Assembly (NCBI GenBank): GCA_030123625.1
Contig: CP126121.1
Coordinates: 970,179 to 1,034,178, forward strand
DNA from: Nitrospira sp.
Lineage (GTDB): Bacteria > Nitrospirota > Nitrospiria > Nitrospirales > Nitrospiraceae
Length of the DNA: 64,000 nucleotides
Direction: 5' to 3'
Shown here: positions 54,332 to 63,093 of the stretch, one piece after another
Layout of the letters: every line of letters begins with the position of its first letter
Position numbering within the stretch: position 1 is the stretch's first letter
The notes under the pieces: model-generated
What the model saw: only the letters and a program-made list of their open reading frames with translations
Databases searched by the model: none
What the model was told of the DNA's origin: nothing
Position numbers and translations under genes: made by a program

Positions 54332-54859
54332 TTATGCCCGGTCATGAGCCTTCAATTCGGTTGCAAAAGTCGCGAGGGACATGACGAGCGTGAGCGGCGT
54401 ATTCGCTAACGGCACAGCGCCGTAAGCGGCGTACCAGTCGGCAGCGCGGTCGTTCTTCGCATCGATGATGAGGATCACGCCGCCCACATCGGCCGCAGCG
54501 CGCAGGCAGCGACGGCCTGCTGCAGCCAGGAGCTGGCCGCCCAGGCCCTCCCCCTGCACACGCACATGTGTCGCGAGACGCGCGAGCCGAAAGCCTGGAA
54601 CATCGTGACGCGCGAGGCCGCGCCGTACCATCGCCGGCGTATCCGCATACGCGAGCGCGCCGGGCGCGAGGCTATAGAAGCCAAGGATCGTCGTGTTGTC
54701 GGCATTGTCGATCGCGAGGAAGGTTTTCGCGCCGCCGGCGTCGTGACTTTGGCGGGCGTACCGATGCAGGAACTCGTTCATCGCGGGATCGCCGCAGTCA
54801 AACGCCTGGCGGTCGTGGTGTTTCGCGATCGGCTCCTCGTGCCAGGCCGAGACGCTCAT
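54332..54859 (-). CDS. TacT-like GNAT acetyltransferase toxin
   Basis: A 175-residue GNAT enzyme: FDCGDPAMNEFLHRYARQSH, LATHVRVQGEGLGGQLL (the acetyl-CoA loop, Q/RxxGxG), and DAKNDRAADWYAAYGAV with the catalytic tyrosine. In TacAT systems such toxins acetylate charged tRNAs. The start codon overlaps the stop of the DUF1778 antitoxin gene (ATGA), confirming the pair. Confidence 0.88.
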   Translation of the reverse strand: MSVSAWHEEPIAKHHDRQAFDCGDPAMNEFLHRYARQSHDAGGAKTFLAIDNADNTTILGFYSLAPGALAYADTPAMVRRGLARHDVPGFRLARLATHVRVQGEGLGGQLLAAAGRRCLRAAADVGGVILIIDAKNDRAADWYAAYGAVPLANTPLTLVMSLATFATELKAHDRA

Positions 54860-55134
54860 TTCGCTTTCGGTAATGAGGCGAGAGCCTTCCGTAGCCGGGC
54901 GTTCGGTGCAGGGGGCTTTTCGAGCAGCTTCAACACCATGAGGCTGTCCCGCTCCGACAGAGTGACCCGCTCGGCCTCTTCGATCACCTTCTTGGCTTCG
55001 CGCAAGGCCGGTTGCAGCACGAAATCCGTCAGGTCCGTATTTCTCAACGCCGCCGCCCGGACGAGCGTAGCTTTCTGCTCCGGCCGCACCCGGAGATTCA
55101 TCCGCTTGTTATCGTCGACAGCGATTCGGGGCAT
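54856..55134 (-). CDS. DUF1778 ribbon-helix-helix antitoxin (TacA-like)
   Basis: A 92-residue DUF1778 antitoxin: RMNLRVRPEQKATLVRAAAL, then TDLTDFVLQPALREA, and the acidic-to-basic C-terminal tail that contacts the GNAT toxin. I start at ATG 55134, preceded by AAAGGAG; the longer frame enters the upstream operator region. It represses its own promoter in known systems, which fits the inverted repeats upstream. Confidence 0.85.
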   Translation of the reverse strand: MPRIAVDDNKRMNLRVRPEQKATLVRAAALRNTDLTDFVLQPALREAKKVIEEAERVTLSERDSLMVLKLLEKPPAPNARLRKALASLPKAK

Positions 55135-55150
55135 GGCTTCTCTCCTTTGT

Positions 55151-55215
55151 GTACTCATTGAAAGCGTACTCGAAGACCGCATGTATGTCAATGCGTGAGC
55201 ATTGAATGAGTACGC
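55151..55215. promoter_or_regulatory. Inverted-repeat operators upstream of the TacA-like gene
   Basis: GTACTCATT at 55151-55159 is inversely repeated as AATGAGTAC at 55205-55213, and GCGTACTC at 55164-55171 as GAGTACGC at 55208-55215. A half-site of the form GTACTC therefore occurs three times within 65 bp, just before the DUF1778 gene. This is the layout expected for cooperative RHH antitoxin binding. Binding is inferred. Confidence 0.6.
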
Positions 55216-55467
55216 TTCCCTGCTCCATCCACACCGAGGACAAACGGAGCGTCTGTGCTCGTGGCGGTTCGCATCGTCCAGCGTGGTATTTCGATCACCT
55301 ATCATTCAGTATCTGAAACGACGGGCGACGCTCTTCCTTGATTTCATGAGCCCTTTACCAGGTCTTGCCGCCCCGGAACGTGACCATGATTGAAACGGGC
55401 AGTGGTCCTGGCTGCACCGATGTCTCACCACAAGTCGGTTCATTCGTGTGAAACAGGCTGGACCAGA

Positions 55468-56544
55468 TCACACCAGATCGTCGAGCGCGCCGTCGGCGAT
55501 GATGATCTGGCACTTCTTGCGGAATGGAGCGACTTTGGGATCGAAGTTGGTAAAAATATCCCGGCAGGCGGACTCCAGGTATTCGTTGAGGGCGTGGCGT
55601 TCATGGTTGATGACCGCATCCAATTCCGCCCGATCGGCGACGAGGGCACGGCAGTCGCGCATGAAATGCCGGAAGCGCACGGCTTGTAAGGCGGTCTTGT
55701 CGCTAAAGATGAACGTCATGTGCGGATCGTTCTGATGGCTGAGATCCTCCATGTAGACGGCCTTACGGGCCTCACCGTCAAACTCGGTGCGGAGGGCGTC
55801 GAAGCGTTGAGACAGGTAGTCCCAGAACCTCTGTTGCAATTCCTCGGCCTGTGGTTCCTTCCCGTCCGCCTCAAGCCGCTGGCTGAAGATCGTCCCCTTG
55901 CCCTCGCGCTTGCCATGATCCTTAGCGTTCACGTAGCGATGCGGAACGAGCGTGGCAACCTTCTCCTGACCGAACTCGTCGAGACGGCTATAGACGTACC
56001 CGGCCGCCATGCACAGCGAGGCGTAGTGAAAGGCGCCATCAATGAAGAGGCGTGCCCAGGCGTAGTAGAGCGTGCCACGATAGGGTTTGACAACGTACTC
56101 CGGTGTCTGCTCCTTGCGCGCTTGTTCCTGAAAATTATGGTCGTCATGGTCATACTCGTAAAGCGTCCCAAAATCGAGCAGCGTCTTGCCCTCGTCCAGA
56201 TATTCATTCAAGAAGAAGGAATCCTCGCCCACCCCAGCGGCGGGTAACCACACTCGGTTGAACATTAGATGTTCCTTATCACCGAACCGGTTGCAGATCT
56301 CCGCTAGATCTTCCTCCGTTTTGGCCTGGATGCCGAACAGTGCCTTGAGTAACGCCTGGCGGAGACAGAACGCGTCGTGTTCAGGCATGCTGACACGGTA
56401 GCGTTCCTGCGCCTCAAGGGACCAGGCGAAGTATTCCGGGTTCACTCGCATGAGCGCCTGGCGGAGCGACGGGTCGAGCGCACCGGGTCCAGTGGGCAGT
56501 GGATGAATATCTTGACTTATTCCAGCCGACCGTTGGTTCTTCAT
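55468..56544 (-). CDS. Unknown 358-residue protein
   Basis: A 358-residue protein starting MKNQRSAGISQDI. It is acidic and rich in aromatic residues (LLDFGTLYEYDHDDHNFQEQ, YRGTLYYAWARLFIDGAFHY, HFMRDCRALVADRAELDAVI). No signal peptide, membrane segment or known catalytic motif is seen. The start lacks a clear ribosome site. It lies between a TA pair and a decayed integrated element, directly after a ParE-like remnant. I do not recognise the family; a defence or phage-related protein is possible from context only. Confidence 0.6.
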   Translation of the reverse strand: MKNQRSAGISQDIHPLPTGPGALDPSLRQALMRVNPEYFAWSLEAQERYRVSMPEHDAFCLRQALLKALFGIQAKTEEDLAEICNRFGDKEHLMFNRVWLPAAGVGEDSFFLNEYLDEGKTLLDFGTLYEYDHDDHNFQEQARKEQTPEYVVKPYRGTLYYAWARLFIDGAFHYASLCMAAGYVYSRLDEFGQEKVATLVPHRYVNAKDHGKREGKGTIFSQRLEADGKEPQAEELQQRFWDYLSQRFDALRTEFDGEARKAVYMEDLSHQNDPHMTFIFSDKTALQAVRFRHFMRDCRALVADRAELDAVINHERHALNEYLESACRDIFTNFDPKVAPFRKKCQIIIADGALDDLV

Positions 56545-56580
56545 ACAGGTCTGATATAGCACACCTTGTGCGTCAGGTGT

Positions 56581-56775
56581 TCAAGTGCGATAGCCCACGG
56601 CAAGATGACGGGCGAGATCACGGCTCCCGTGAAGAACGAGTGCCACGTCGATGATGCCGTCCTCTCGGCGGCGGGAGAGCAGGAAATGGCGCGGATCCTT
56701 GACCTGTGCGCCGTGCGCCAACTGACCTGGTCCGGCGCAGCGCGGGATGGTACGTCCGCGCCCCTTGCGGCGTAA
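56581..56775 (-). pseudogene. ParE-family toxin, C-terminal remnant
   Basis: The frame ends in HFLLSRRREDGIIDVALVLH followed by GSRDLARHL, the characteristic end of ParE/RelE-type toxins (consensus YRxxDDxIEVLRVLHGARDL). The upstream region has no matching N-terminal half and the residues in front (RKGRGRTIPRC) are only a loose fit. No antitoxin is next to it. It is a decayed toxin gene. Confidence 0.5.
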
Positions 56776-57444
56776 CGAAGGAGAATCTCGCATCATCCGC
56801 GCAAAAGCCATCCGGTGTCGAATGAAGCTGTGAAGTGGTGGAACTCGTCTCTGCTCCCGATAAGTTATGTTCTGATCCTCCCTGAAGAGCCGTCGCGACC
56901 ATGACGGAGTCAGACACCGGATTCGCACACCAACCTCTTCTCACCATCGTGTTGCGCCCCTCACCCACGCGGGGCGCAACAGAATCTCCCAGTCTGTGGC
57001 TACGCACGACTGCAAGCGTGACATCGGTCGCGATGGCGCGGTTGCCACGGGCGTACCACACCCCTTGATGGGTGACGGCCATTGTCTTCACACGGTCGAG
57101 CCGCGTTGAGCGGGACGACGGTGGCTGACCCCAGATGGCGCGCAGCGTCTCCGGACACGGTGCCTCAGATGCGTGGCTGCCGAAGGGGCTCCCAGTGCAG
57201 GCTAGCGACCCCTCAGCAGACACTCGTCCGATACTCCGCCTTTGTGCCCCCTCCCCTACTTTTTCGGTATGGTGAAAAATTCTGGACCCTCTCATAAGTG
57301 CCCCGGTGCCACATGCCTTCTGCGTCTTCTGTCTTACGCAAAGGCACGAGGGCACAGAAGCCCTCTCGTAACACAAGGACTGCGAGAGAACATGCACCAC
57401 TCACCGGACGGAAGGCGGTTCGCAGATATCGGCCAGGGGCTGTG
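56776..57444. other. 0.67-kb stretch without a defensible gene
   Basis: A long minus-strand open frame crosses this stretch, but its translation is rich in Arg, Ser and Gly with no motif, as happens in GC-rich non-coding DNA. I see no start with a ribosome site and no family. It belongs to the decayed integrated element that ends at the tRNA-Thr gene. Confidence 0.45.
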
Positions 57445-57696
57445 ATGTTGCGTGACCTCTTTGAACCAGGGAAATTCAATCTCCAGGCACTGGCAGCCTA
57501 CTCGTCCTGCTCGGTGCGATGGCTGAGGACTCGCCTCGGGAATCGTTTGCGTCCACTGCCCCACTACCGAATCGAAGGGAAGATCCCTGTGAATCGAGAA
57601 GAGTTCGACCGCTGGCTGCCGAGCTCGCACGTCGTCAACTCGGGTGACTGCCTGACAACAATCAAACTGAATAGCCGGGCATTGCCATGCTACTGA
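57445..57696 (+). CDS. Excisionase/MerR-like HTH protein of a decayed element
   Basis: An 83-residue protein starting at ATG 57445. The central segment KFNLQALAAYSSCSVRWLRT, followed by HYRIEGKIPVNREEFDRWL, is the winged helix-turn-helix of AlpA/excisionase-type proteins. It lies about 200 bp before an integrase gene on the same strand, where an excisionase is expected. It appears intact although the element around it is degraded. Confidence 0.65.
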   Translation: MLRDLFEPGKFNLQALAAYSSCSVRWLRTRLGNRLRPLPHYRIEGKIPVNREEFDRWLPSSHVVNSGDCLTTIKLNSRALPCY

Positions 57697-57716
57697 GGTA
57701 TAGCGGAGGCGAGATC

Positions 57717-57907
57717 ATGACACCACCGAGCCTTGATCAATTGATCCAGGACCTCGCTCGAACACGCCTGGAAACTCACGCAAGACACGATGGCTCAGCG
57801 AATCGGCGTCGCCAAGGACACCGTGGCCGATGGGACGCAATGAATTAGCGATTCGAGAACCGATCGAACATGTGATTCGATTGCTGGAGTCTCGCAACAA
57901 CCGGTGA
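57717..57907 (+). pseudogene. Frameshifted small HTH gene
   Basis: From ATG 57717 (GCGGAGGC upstream), three frames must be joined to obtain one HTH-like protein: TPPSLDQLIQDLARTRLETH, then MAQRIGVAKDTVAD, then MGRNELAIREPIEHVIRLLE. The middle part is the helix-turn-helix. Two frameshifts break it. It ends three bases before the integrase start. Confidence 0.5.
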
Positions 57908-57910
57908 CGT

Positions 57911-58492
57911 ATGGCCTGTGTGCGAAAACGGCGCGGCAAATATGTGGTGGACTGGCGCGATGGGGCCGGAGTCCGACATTGGAAGACGTTTGACAAGAGG
58001 ACCGATGCTGACGAGTACCGCGACAAGGTCGGGCCGGAAGCCCGGCAGCGTGTGACACCCACCGTTCCTGCAACCAGCACCGTCGGGGAGTACACAGACC
58101 ATTGGAAGCGCCTCATCGCGCCGACGGTCAAACCGCGAACACTTGCCCGCTATACCGAAATTCTGGATCTGCATATCCTCCCCCGTTTCGGGAAGATGCG
58201 GCTATGCGATCTTGACCGAGGTCGAATCAAGCTGTTGCTGTCCGACAAGCTGAACGCAGGCCTTGAGAAGCGAACCGTCCGCAACGTTCAGGCTGTGCTT
58301 CGAGTCCTCTTGAATGCGGCCATTGAAGACGGGCTCATTTCGTCCAATCCCGCTGCAGAAGGGGCCTATACACAAAATCCACAGACCGGAGCGATCCTGC
58401 AACTGCCTGAAATTTCGTGTAAGGTTCTGGAGCCGGCGACCCGGATTGAACGGGCGACCTGCGGTTTACGAAACCGCTGCTCTACCAACTGA
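57911..58492 (+). pseudogene. Tyrosine-recombinase integrase lacking its catalytic domain
   Basis: A 193-residue frame. The N-terminal arm-binding part (RGKYVVDWRDGAGVRHWKTF) and the core-binding SAM-like domain (PRTLARYTEILDLHILPRFG, RTVRNVQAVLRVLLNAAIED) are good integrase sequence to about residue 157. The catalytic domain with its Arg, His, Arg, Tyr residues is missing. The last 22 residues (LEPATRIERATCGLRNRCST) are encoded by the antisense of the tRNA-Thr gene. An in-frame internal deletion seems to have joined the front of the gene to its end at the attachment site. Confidence 0.75.
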
Positions 58493-58503
58493 GCTACGCC
58501 GGC
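58428..58503 (-). tRNA. tRNA-Thr (anticodon CGU)
   Basis: Minus-strand cloverleaf of 73 nt plus encoded CCA. The acceptor stem GCCGGCG pairs perfectly with CGCCGGC, followed by U and CCA. The D arm is GCTCAGTTGGTAGAGC; the anticodon arm CGGTTTCGTAAACCG holds CGT, which reads ACG (threonine); the T arm is CGGGTT/GTTCAA-like. It overlaps the 3' end of the integrase remnant on the opposite strand, so it is the chromosomal attachment site of the decayed element, and the full gene was restored on integration. Confidence 0.95.
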
Positions 58504-58599
58504 ACCTTGGTGAGACGGAAAGAAGATTGGACGAGGTCTTGTCCGGCATGATAACGGCCACCGGCCGAACCTGTCAATGAAGCAGACCGGCTCACCTGT

Positions 58600-60621
58600 C
58601 TATGGCCCAACCTGCATCGGATTGAGGGTCGGTCCTGATGAGTCAGCGGGAAGGGGTGGCCGTGGCTGCATCGGTATCGGCTTCGGGTTATTGCCTCGAG
58701 CCACCGGATGAATTCGCACCATGCCTCCCCGTCCGGTTCCCGGCAAACAGAGGGCATCTTGTTTGTTCCCGAATTGTTCACGAGCCACACGCGCCGCCTC
58801 ACCCCGAGCATAGGTACAGAGCTCGCCGGCGATGACCGTCCCATCTCGATCCACATCGGCCACGCCCTGCAACCCTCTGAGAAGATGGTACGTGAACAAT
58901 CCGTGCTTGCCTTCATCATACGCATGGGCTTCTTGCAGGCTTCGATTGCTCACCATCCACATCTCCACATCTTTCCTGGCTTCGCTGACAGAAGATTCCC
59001 AGGCGGGCGACGGGATGTCGGCAAGAGCGGCGCCCGGAGAGGGGTCCATTGAGACGTCGAACATCAGAATAGCCCGCCGGATCGGAAGCCGGTAGAGCAC
59101 TTCCTGTAGTCGGACAAGGGAATAGAGCTGCTTCGCCCCGGAGGGGGTCCCATCATACGGCACGAGTGAGATGGCACCGGTCCCTCCCTCTACCACGGCT
59201 CGTCCGGCAAAATACACATAGACAACAGTCTCCCGGTCCACCTTCTTTCGAAGCCATCGTTCAAACGTGTCCTCCAAATCCCGTACGAGTGCCTGTCGGT
59301 CGAGCAAGATCCGTATGCGCTCCCCTGGAACACCGCCGATGATGCGCAAATACTCAGCCATGACTTCCGCATCATGACGGGCATATTTGACTGCCGGCAC
59401 CTCTCCGTCGAGAAACGTCCCGACACCGATCGAAATAATGACGGCTTTCGGTTGAGTAAACGCCGCCAGAGAATTCGGCATCTGATCGACATCCGGAACC
59501 TGCGTCGGATCGATGACCCTGGGTTTCATCCCAAAACTAAAAACCTTAGAAGGAGGAGCGGATGTCACCGGGCTGTTGGTCCGCAAGTTCAGGGTCAATT
59601 CCCCCTGAAGGTGTTCTTGGGACACCGTCACCCGTTGTGTGATCGAGGTGCGTTTGATCTCTCCCGGTTGGAGGCTGCCGATTTGGACTTCTGCGGGAAA
59701 CAAAGCGGCCAGCTCGGCTTTTCCTTCAGCCGTGATTGTCACGTCTTTCGCTTCTCCCATTCCCTCGTTCTTCACCTCGATTTCGATCGTGAGGAATTCA
59801 TCAGGCTGAAGAAATTGGTCGCGATTTTCATCACGGATAATGGCGCGAAAGCTCAGCTGCGCCGGCTCAGCAGGCACAGTCGGAGCGGCCGATAGTTGTT
59901 GCGCCGCCGTTTCGACCACTGGAGGAAGCGACGTGGCGGCTTCCGTTGTCGATGTCGCCGGAGAGGGATGTGGACGTGCCGCCATCGGGGCCCATGTGCC
60001 TCTTTGAGCGGCGTATTCTCGGATCTGCGCCGATTGGGCTATCTGCTGAGACAACTCCTTGATGGCCAAGTCTACGGCAGTCTGAACCATCGCCTCCAAA
60101 CCCTCGACCTGACACGACTGTTCCCCGACTGTCACCGTACCGCGTTCAGTCCCTTCGAGTTTTTTACTGAAGAGTAACGCTCCGTCCCTGGCCAAGAACA
60201 CCATTTCAATTCCTATCGTGGCCCTTGCCGGATAGGTTCCTGGCGCCTGCTTGGGAACGGCAAGCTCGATCCGCCTCAGTCCTACTCCGACCTCAATCAC
60301 ACCGTCGGACGCGATAGTTTCATCCATCTGGCTCCGAGCCGCGACACCGGTAAAGACTTCCGTCAACTTCTTGGGAACGGAGGCGACAAGTGCATCAGCC
60401 AAGGCGACCGATCTTGTCTCTCCGCAACCATCGAGGTACGGAACCTCAGCCGAGGTCACGCTGGGTGAGAACCAGATCACCGGTGTCAATGGAATCGGTT
60501 GGGAACCGACCGGTTCTTTTTCCCGCTTGAGCAGGGAGCAGCCGACACCCGACAAGGCGAGAGTCAGCACCACACAGCATGAGATGAAACGACGACATGG
60601 CGGGAAATGAACGCTCAGCAT
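58600..60621 (-). CDS. Lipoprotein with inactive caspase-like domain
   Basis: A 673-residue protein. A signal peptide ends in a lipobox (LSGVGC, Cys28), so it is a predicted lipoprotein. Residues about 40-200 form an LpoB-like beta domain; 255-370 a CARDB/Ig-like domain (DENRDQFLQPDEFLTIEIEV). Residues about 390-640 are a peptidase C14 caspase fold (AVIISIGVGTFLDGE, VVYVYFAGRAVVEG, AILMFDVSMDPSPG). The catalytic histidine motif (usually SGHG) reads AGRA and the cysteine motif (usually DACHSG-like) reads DVSMD, so both catalytic residues are gone. An EF-hand-like DVDRDGTVIAGEL follows. It is likely a non-enzymatic envelope scaffold. Confidence 0.8.
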   Translation of the reverse strand: MLSVHFPPCRRFISCCVVLTLALSGVGCSLLKREKEPVGSQPIPLTPVIWFSPSVTSAEVPYLDGCGETRSVALADALVASVPKKLTEVFTGVAARSQMDETIASDGVIEVGVGLRRIELAVPKQAPGTYPARATIGIEMVFLARDGALLFSKKLEGTERGTVTVGEQSCQVEGLEAMVQTAVDLAIKELSQQIAQSAQIREYAAQRGTWAPMAARPHPSPATSTTEAATSLPPVVETAAQQLSAAPTVPAEPAQLSFRAIIRDENRDQFLQPDEFLTIEIEVKNEGMGEAKDVTITAEGKAELAALFPAEVQIGSLQPGEIKRTSITQRVTVSQEHLQGELTLNLRTNSPVTSAPPSKVFSFGMKPRVIDPTQVPDVDQMPNSLAAFTQPKAVIISIGVGTFLDGEVPAVKYARHDAEVMAEYLRIIGGVPGERIRILLDRQALVRDLEDTFERWLRKKVDRETVVYVYFAGRAVVEGGTGAISLVPYDGTPSGAKQLYSLVRLQEVLYRLPIRRAILMFDVSMDPSPGAALADIPSPAWESSVSEARKDVEMWMVSNRSLQEAHAYDEGKHGLFTYHLLRGLQGVADVDRDGTVIAGELCTYARGEAARVAREQFGNKQDALCLPGTGRGGMVRIHPVARGNNPKPIPMQPRPPLPADSSGPTLNPMQVGP

Positions 60622-60724
60622 GGGTTGCAGCTTGTTCTCCTTGTGGTTATACCGAATTCGCACCGGTGTCACAACGGGGGAAGACGCATTGACTAGCCTG
60701 TTTTCTGTGGGCTAAGGTCGCGTC

Positions 60725-61609
60725 ATGTCAGGTCCCGCACCGTCATCTTCGGCTTCCTGGGGGGTTCCTTGGCCTGCTCTGGCCCGATTGATGCGGCTGC
60801 CGAATCAGACCGGTACCTATCTCTTACTCCTGCCCACGATGTGGGGGCTGGTACTGGCTGCCCGGGGGATTCCCCCACCTCATCTAGTAGCCATTTTCAT
60901 CGGTGGATCGTTCTTAATGCGGAGCGCGGGAGTGATCATGAACGATTTGGCAGATCAATCGTTCGACCGGCAGGTCACTCGAACCAAAACTCGTCCTTTG
61001 GCCTCAGGCGAGTTATCGCGGCGCCATGCGGCGATGCTGCTCAGTGTACTCCTCGTCCTGGCGGCAGGACTCCTGTGTTTCCTTCGTCCGATCGTGACCT
61101 GGCTCGCCCCGGTTGCGGTCTTTCTCGCAGCCCTCTACCCATACTCCAAACGATGGATCCATATCCCGCAAGCCATGCTGGGTATTGCGTTCGGCTGGGG
61201 AACGGTCATGGCGTGGGCCGCAGTGCGAGGACAATTGGATGCACCGGTGTGGTATCTCTTTGGAGCGACCATCGCCTGGGCCGTGGCCTATGACACAATC
61301 TACGCAATCCAGGATCAAGAGGATGATCGACGCATTGGAATCAAGTCAGCCGCCCTATACTTCGGGTCTTCCGTTCACCAAGCAGTGGGCTTGGCATTCG
61401 GTATCATGCTGGCTTTCTTGATCGCAGCCGGCTGGCTCGCTCAATTGAGATGGCCATATTACGCGGCACTCTTCGGAGTAGCGGTATTTTTTCTATTCCA
61501 GATCAATCGACTACGAAGGCCAATTACACCGACCCACGCGTTCGACATGTTCCGGAAGCACGTATGGGTCGGTGTCGCGATACTCGCCGGGCTCCTCGCA
61601 GGATGTTGA
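60725..61609 (+). CDS. ubiA: 4-hydroxybenzoate polyprenyltransferase family protein
   Basis: A 294-residue UbiA-family membrane protein with about eight hydrophobic helices. The first aspartate-rich motif is NDLADQSFD (about 78-86) and the second YAIQDQEDD (about 192-200). It prenylates an aromatic acid, probably 4-hydroxybenzoate, in quinone synthesis, although related enzymes use other acceptors. The stop codon lies inside the left inverted repeat of the MITE-like element that follows, so the last few codons come from that element. Confidence 0.88.
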   Translation: MSGPAPSSSASWGVPWPALARLMRLPNQTGTYLLLLPTMWGLVLAARGIPPPHLVAIFIGGSFLMRSAGVIMNDLADQSFDRQVTRTKTRPLASGELSRRHAAMLLSVLLVLAAGLLCFLRPIVTWLAPVAVFLAALYPYSKRWIHIPQAMLGIAFGWGTVMAWAAVRGQLDAPVWYLFGATIAWAVAYDTIYAIQDQEDDRRIGIKSAALYFGSSVHQAVGLAFGIMLAFLIAAGWLAQLRWPYYAALFGVAVFFLFQINRLRRPITPTHAFDMFRKHVWVGVAILAGLLAGC

Positions 61610-62041
61610 AAAAGTCCGCCAGCGGCGTTCTCGCGGGGCACTGCCGCCTCACCATCTCGGCGGCGTTCACAAACGTGCCGTGCCTTATTCGGCACGGCGT
61701 GAACCTCAGAGGCTCAACGTGCCACCGGGCATGAGCTGCTAAGAGCAGCTCGGGGCGGGTGGGTGAAAAAGAATACGCCTCGCCTTTCAGACACTGGGTG
61801 CTCACCGACTCGCTCGCCTCGCGGCGAAGCCGAGGGCACCCGTCCGCGCAGACGTGGAGAATTCTGACACTGCCGGCTCACCGACTCGCCGGCGCGCACA
61901 GACGTGGCGCTCTTTCTTCATCGCGCCGTGCGCCTCATTATTCTTCGCGTCGCGGACCTCACTGCGGCCTTGCTTGCGGAGAGGCGCGTCTTGGCGCGCC
62001 GGGGCCGGGCGGGTGAGAACAGCGGCCTTTTTGAACATCCT
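61600..62041. mobile_element. MITE-like 442-bp element with terminal inverted repeats
   Basis: The ends AGGATGTTGAAAAAGTCCGC (61600-61619) and, inverted at 62022-62041, AGGATGTTCAAAAAGGCCGC differ at only two of 20 positions. The interior is very GC-rich and has repeats of TCACCGACTCGC followed by AGACGTGG, and matching phrases such as GCGGGTGAGAAC. No transposase is encoded; short frames inside are not real genes. It looks like a non-autonomous dispersed repeat. The left end overlaps the end of ubiA. Confidence 0.7.
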
Positions 62042-62065
62042 TGGGGGGCATTGCTATTTGACCTG

Positions 62066-63091
62066 CTAAGGATTTTCGACCGGCTTCTCTGCAAGAGGTT
62101 CCGATTTCGGAGCACGCAATGTCGCGACATACATGGTCACGGCCTTTGCGTCCGCGTCGCTCAGTCCCAAGGCCGGCATGCGCGTGTGCGCGTCCATCGC
62201 CTGCGGATTCTTCAGCCAGCGATAGATCCAGGTCGCGTTCAGCCGAAATCCCGCTCGATCCAAGGCAGGCCCGATCTTACCGCCCTCACCACCAAGATTG
62301 TGACAACCATTGCAGCCATACTTATTTTCGTAGAGCCTTTTCCCACGGTCAGCCAATTTTTCAGCTTCGGCGGGCTTGATTGTCAGGTCCGGTCTTGGAA
62401 TACTGACCCCTTTGCCCGGTCTTGTGGAGAAGTTGTTCAGTGCAACCTGTGCCGCATCCAACTCCTTCTTGGCTTGTACCATCGCTGTTTGTTCGGCCGC
62501 ATAGGCGGATTCATCCACATCCACATCTTTCTTCAACTGTTCACTTTTCCGCTCCGCTTCTTCGCTGGCTTTCTTCTCTGCAGCCTCATAGGCCTGCTTG
62601 GCCTGTTCAAACTTGGCTTGGGCGGCTTTCAGCCCTTCTTCAAGCGAGGTCTTGCGTGCTGCGACATTGAACTCCATCTTCATTCCGTGCAACGTACGCA
62701 CATACCCCACGATCGACCAAATCTCATCCTCGGACAATGTATATTTGAACGTCGGCATCGTCGGAACCGCAAAGTCGTCGTCTCCGATCGGATCGCCGCC
62801 CTCCTCACTGGTGTCCAGCATGTCGCGTGAGATCGTATTGAAGAGCTCCTCGTCCTTGAACGTGCCCATTTCAGATTTGTTCGACAAGTCTTTCGGTTTC
62901 GGATCCGGCATAGCGGACCAATTAAACCCTTGATTCTGCTTGCCGCTTTCACCATGGCAGTCACTGCAATAGTGGGTATAGAGCTCGTGTCCTCGCTTCT
63001 CTTGCTCGTTTGCGCACCCTCCCATGATCAAGGCCGCGCCGCCCACTATGCCAACCACGAATCCAATGACACCCAGCCGTGCCGCCTTCAT
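62066..63091 (-). CDS. Diheme c-type cytochrome lipoprotein with internal coiled coil
   Basis: A 341-residue cytochrome. I use ATG 63091, since the upstream frame continues into the preceding gene. The signal peptide ends in a lipobox (LIMGGC, Cys26). Heme 1 is bound by CSDCH (42-46) with Met112 as likely sixth ligand, heme 2 by CNGCH (260-264) with Met305. Between the two domains, residues about 145-220 form an Ala/Lys/Glu-rich coiled coil. It starts two bases after the stop of the NxrC-like gene and would pass electrons from it. The coiled coil may span or space the two heme domains. Confidence 0.9.
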   Translation of the reverse strand: MKAARLGVIGFVVGIVGGAALIMGGCANEQEKRGHELYTHYCSDCHGESGKQNQGFNWSAMPDPKPKDLSNKSEMGTFKDEELFNTISRDMLDTSEEGGDPIGDDDFAVPTMPTFKYTLSEDEIWSIVGYVRTLHGMKMEFNVAARKTSLEEGLKAAQAKFEQAKQAYEAAEKKASEEAERKSEQLKKDVDVDESAYAAEQTAMVQAKKELDAAQVALNNFSTRPGKGVSIPRPDLTIKPAEAEKLADRGKRLYENKYGCNGCHNLGGEGGKIGPALDRAGFRLNATWIYRWLKNPQAMDAHTRMPALGLSDADAKAVTMYVATLRAPKSEPLAEKPVENP

Positions 63092-63093
63092 GC

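Noticed and set aside
56618-57400. 260-codon minus-strand open frame
   Set aside because: Arg/Ser/Gly-rich translation without motifs, no ribosome site, overlaps a ParE remnant and decayed DNA; typical of chance frames in GC-rich sequence.
61613-62038. Several short frames inside the MITE-like element
   Set aside because: They follow the repeat structure rather than codon periodicity and have no family match.
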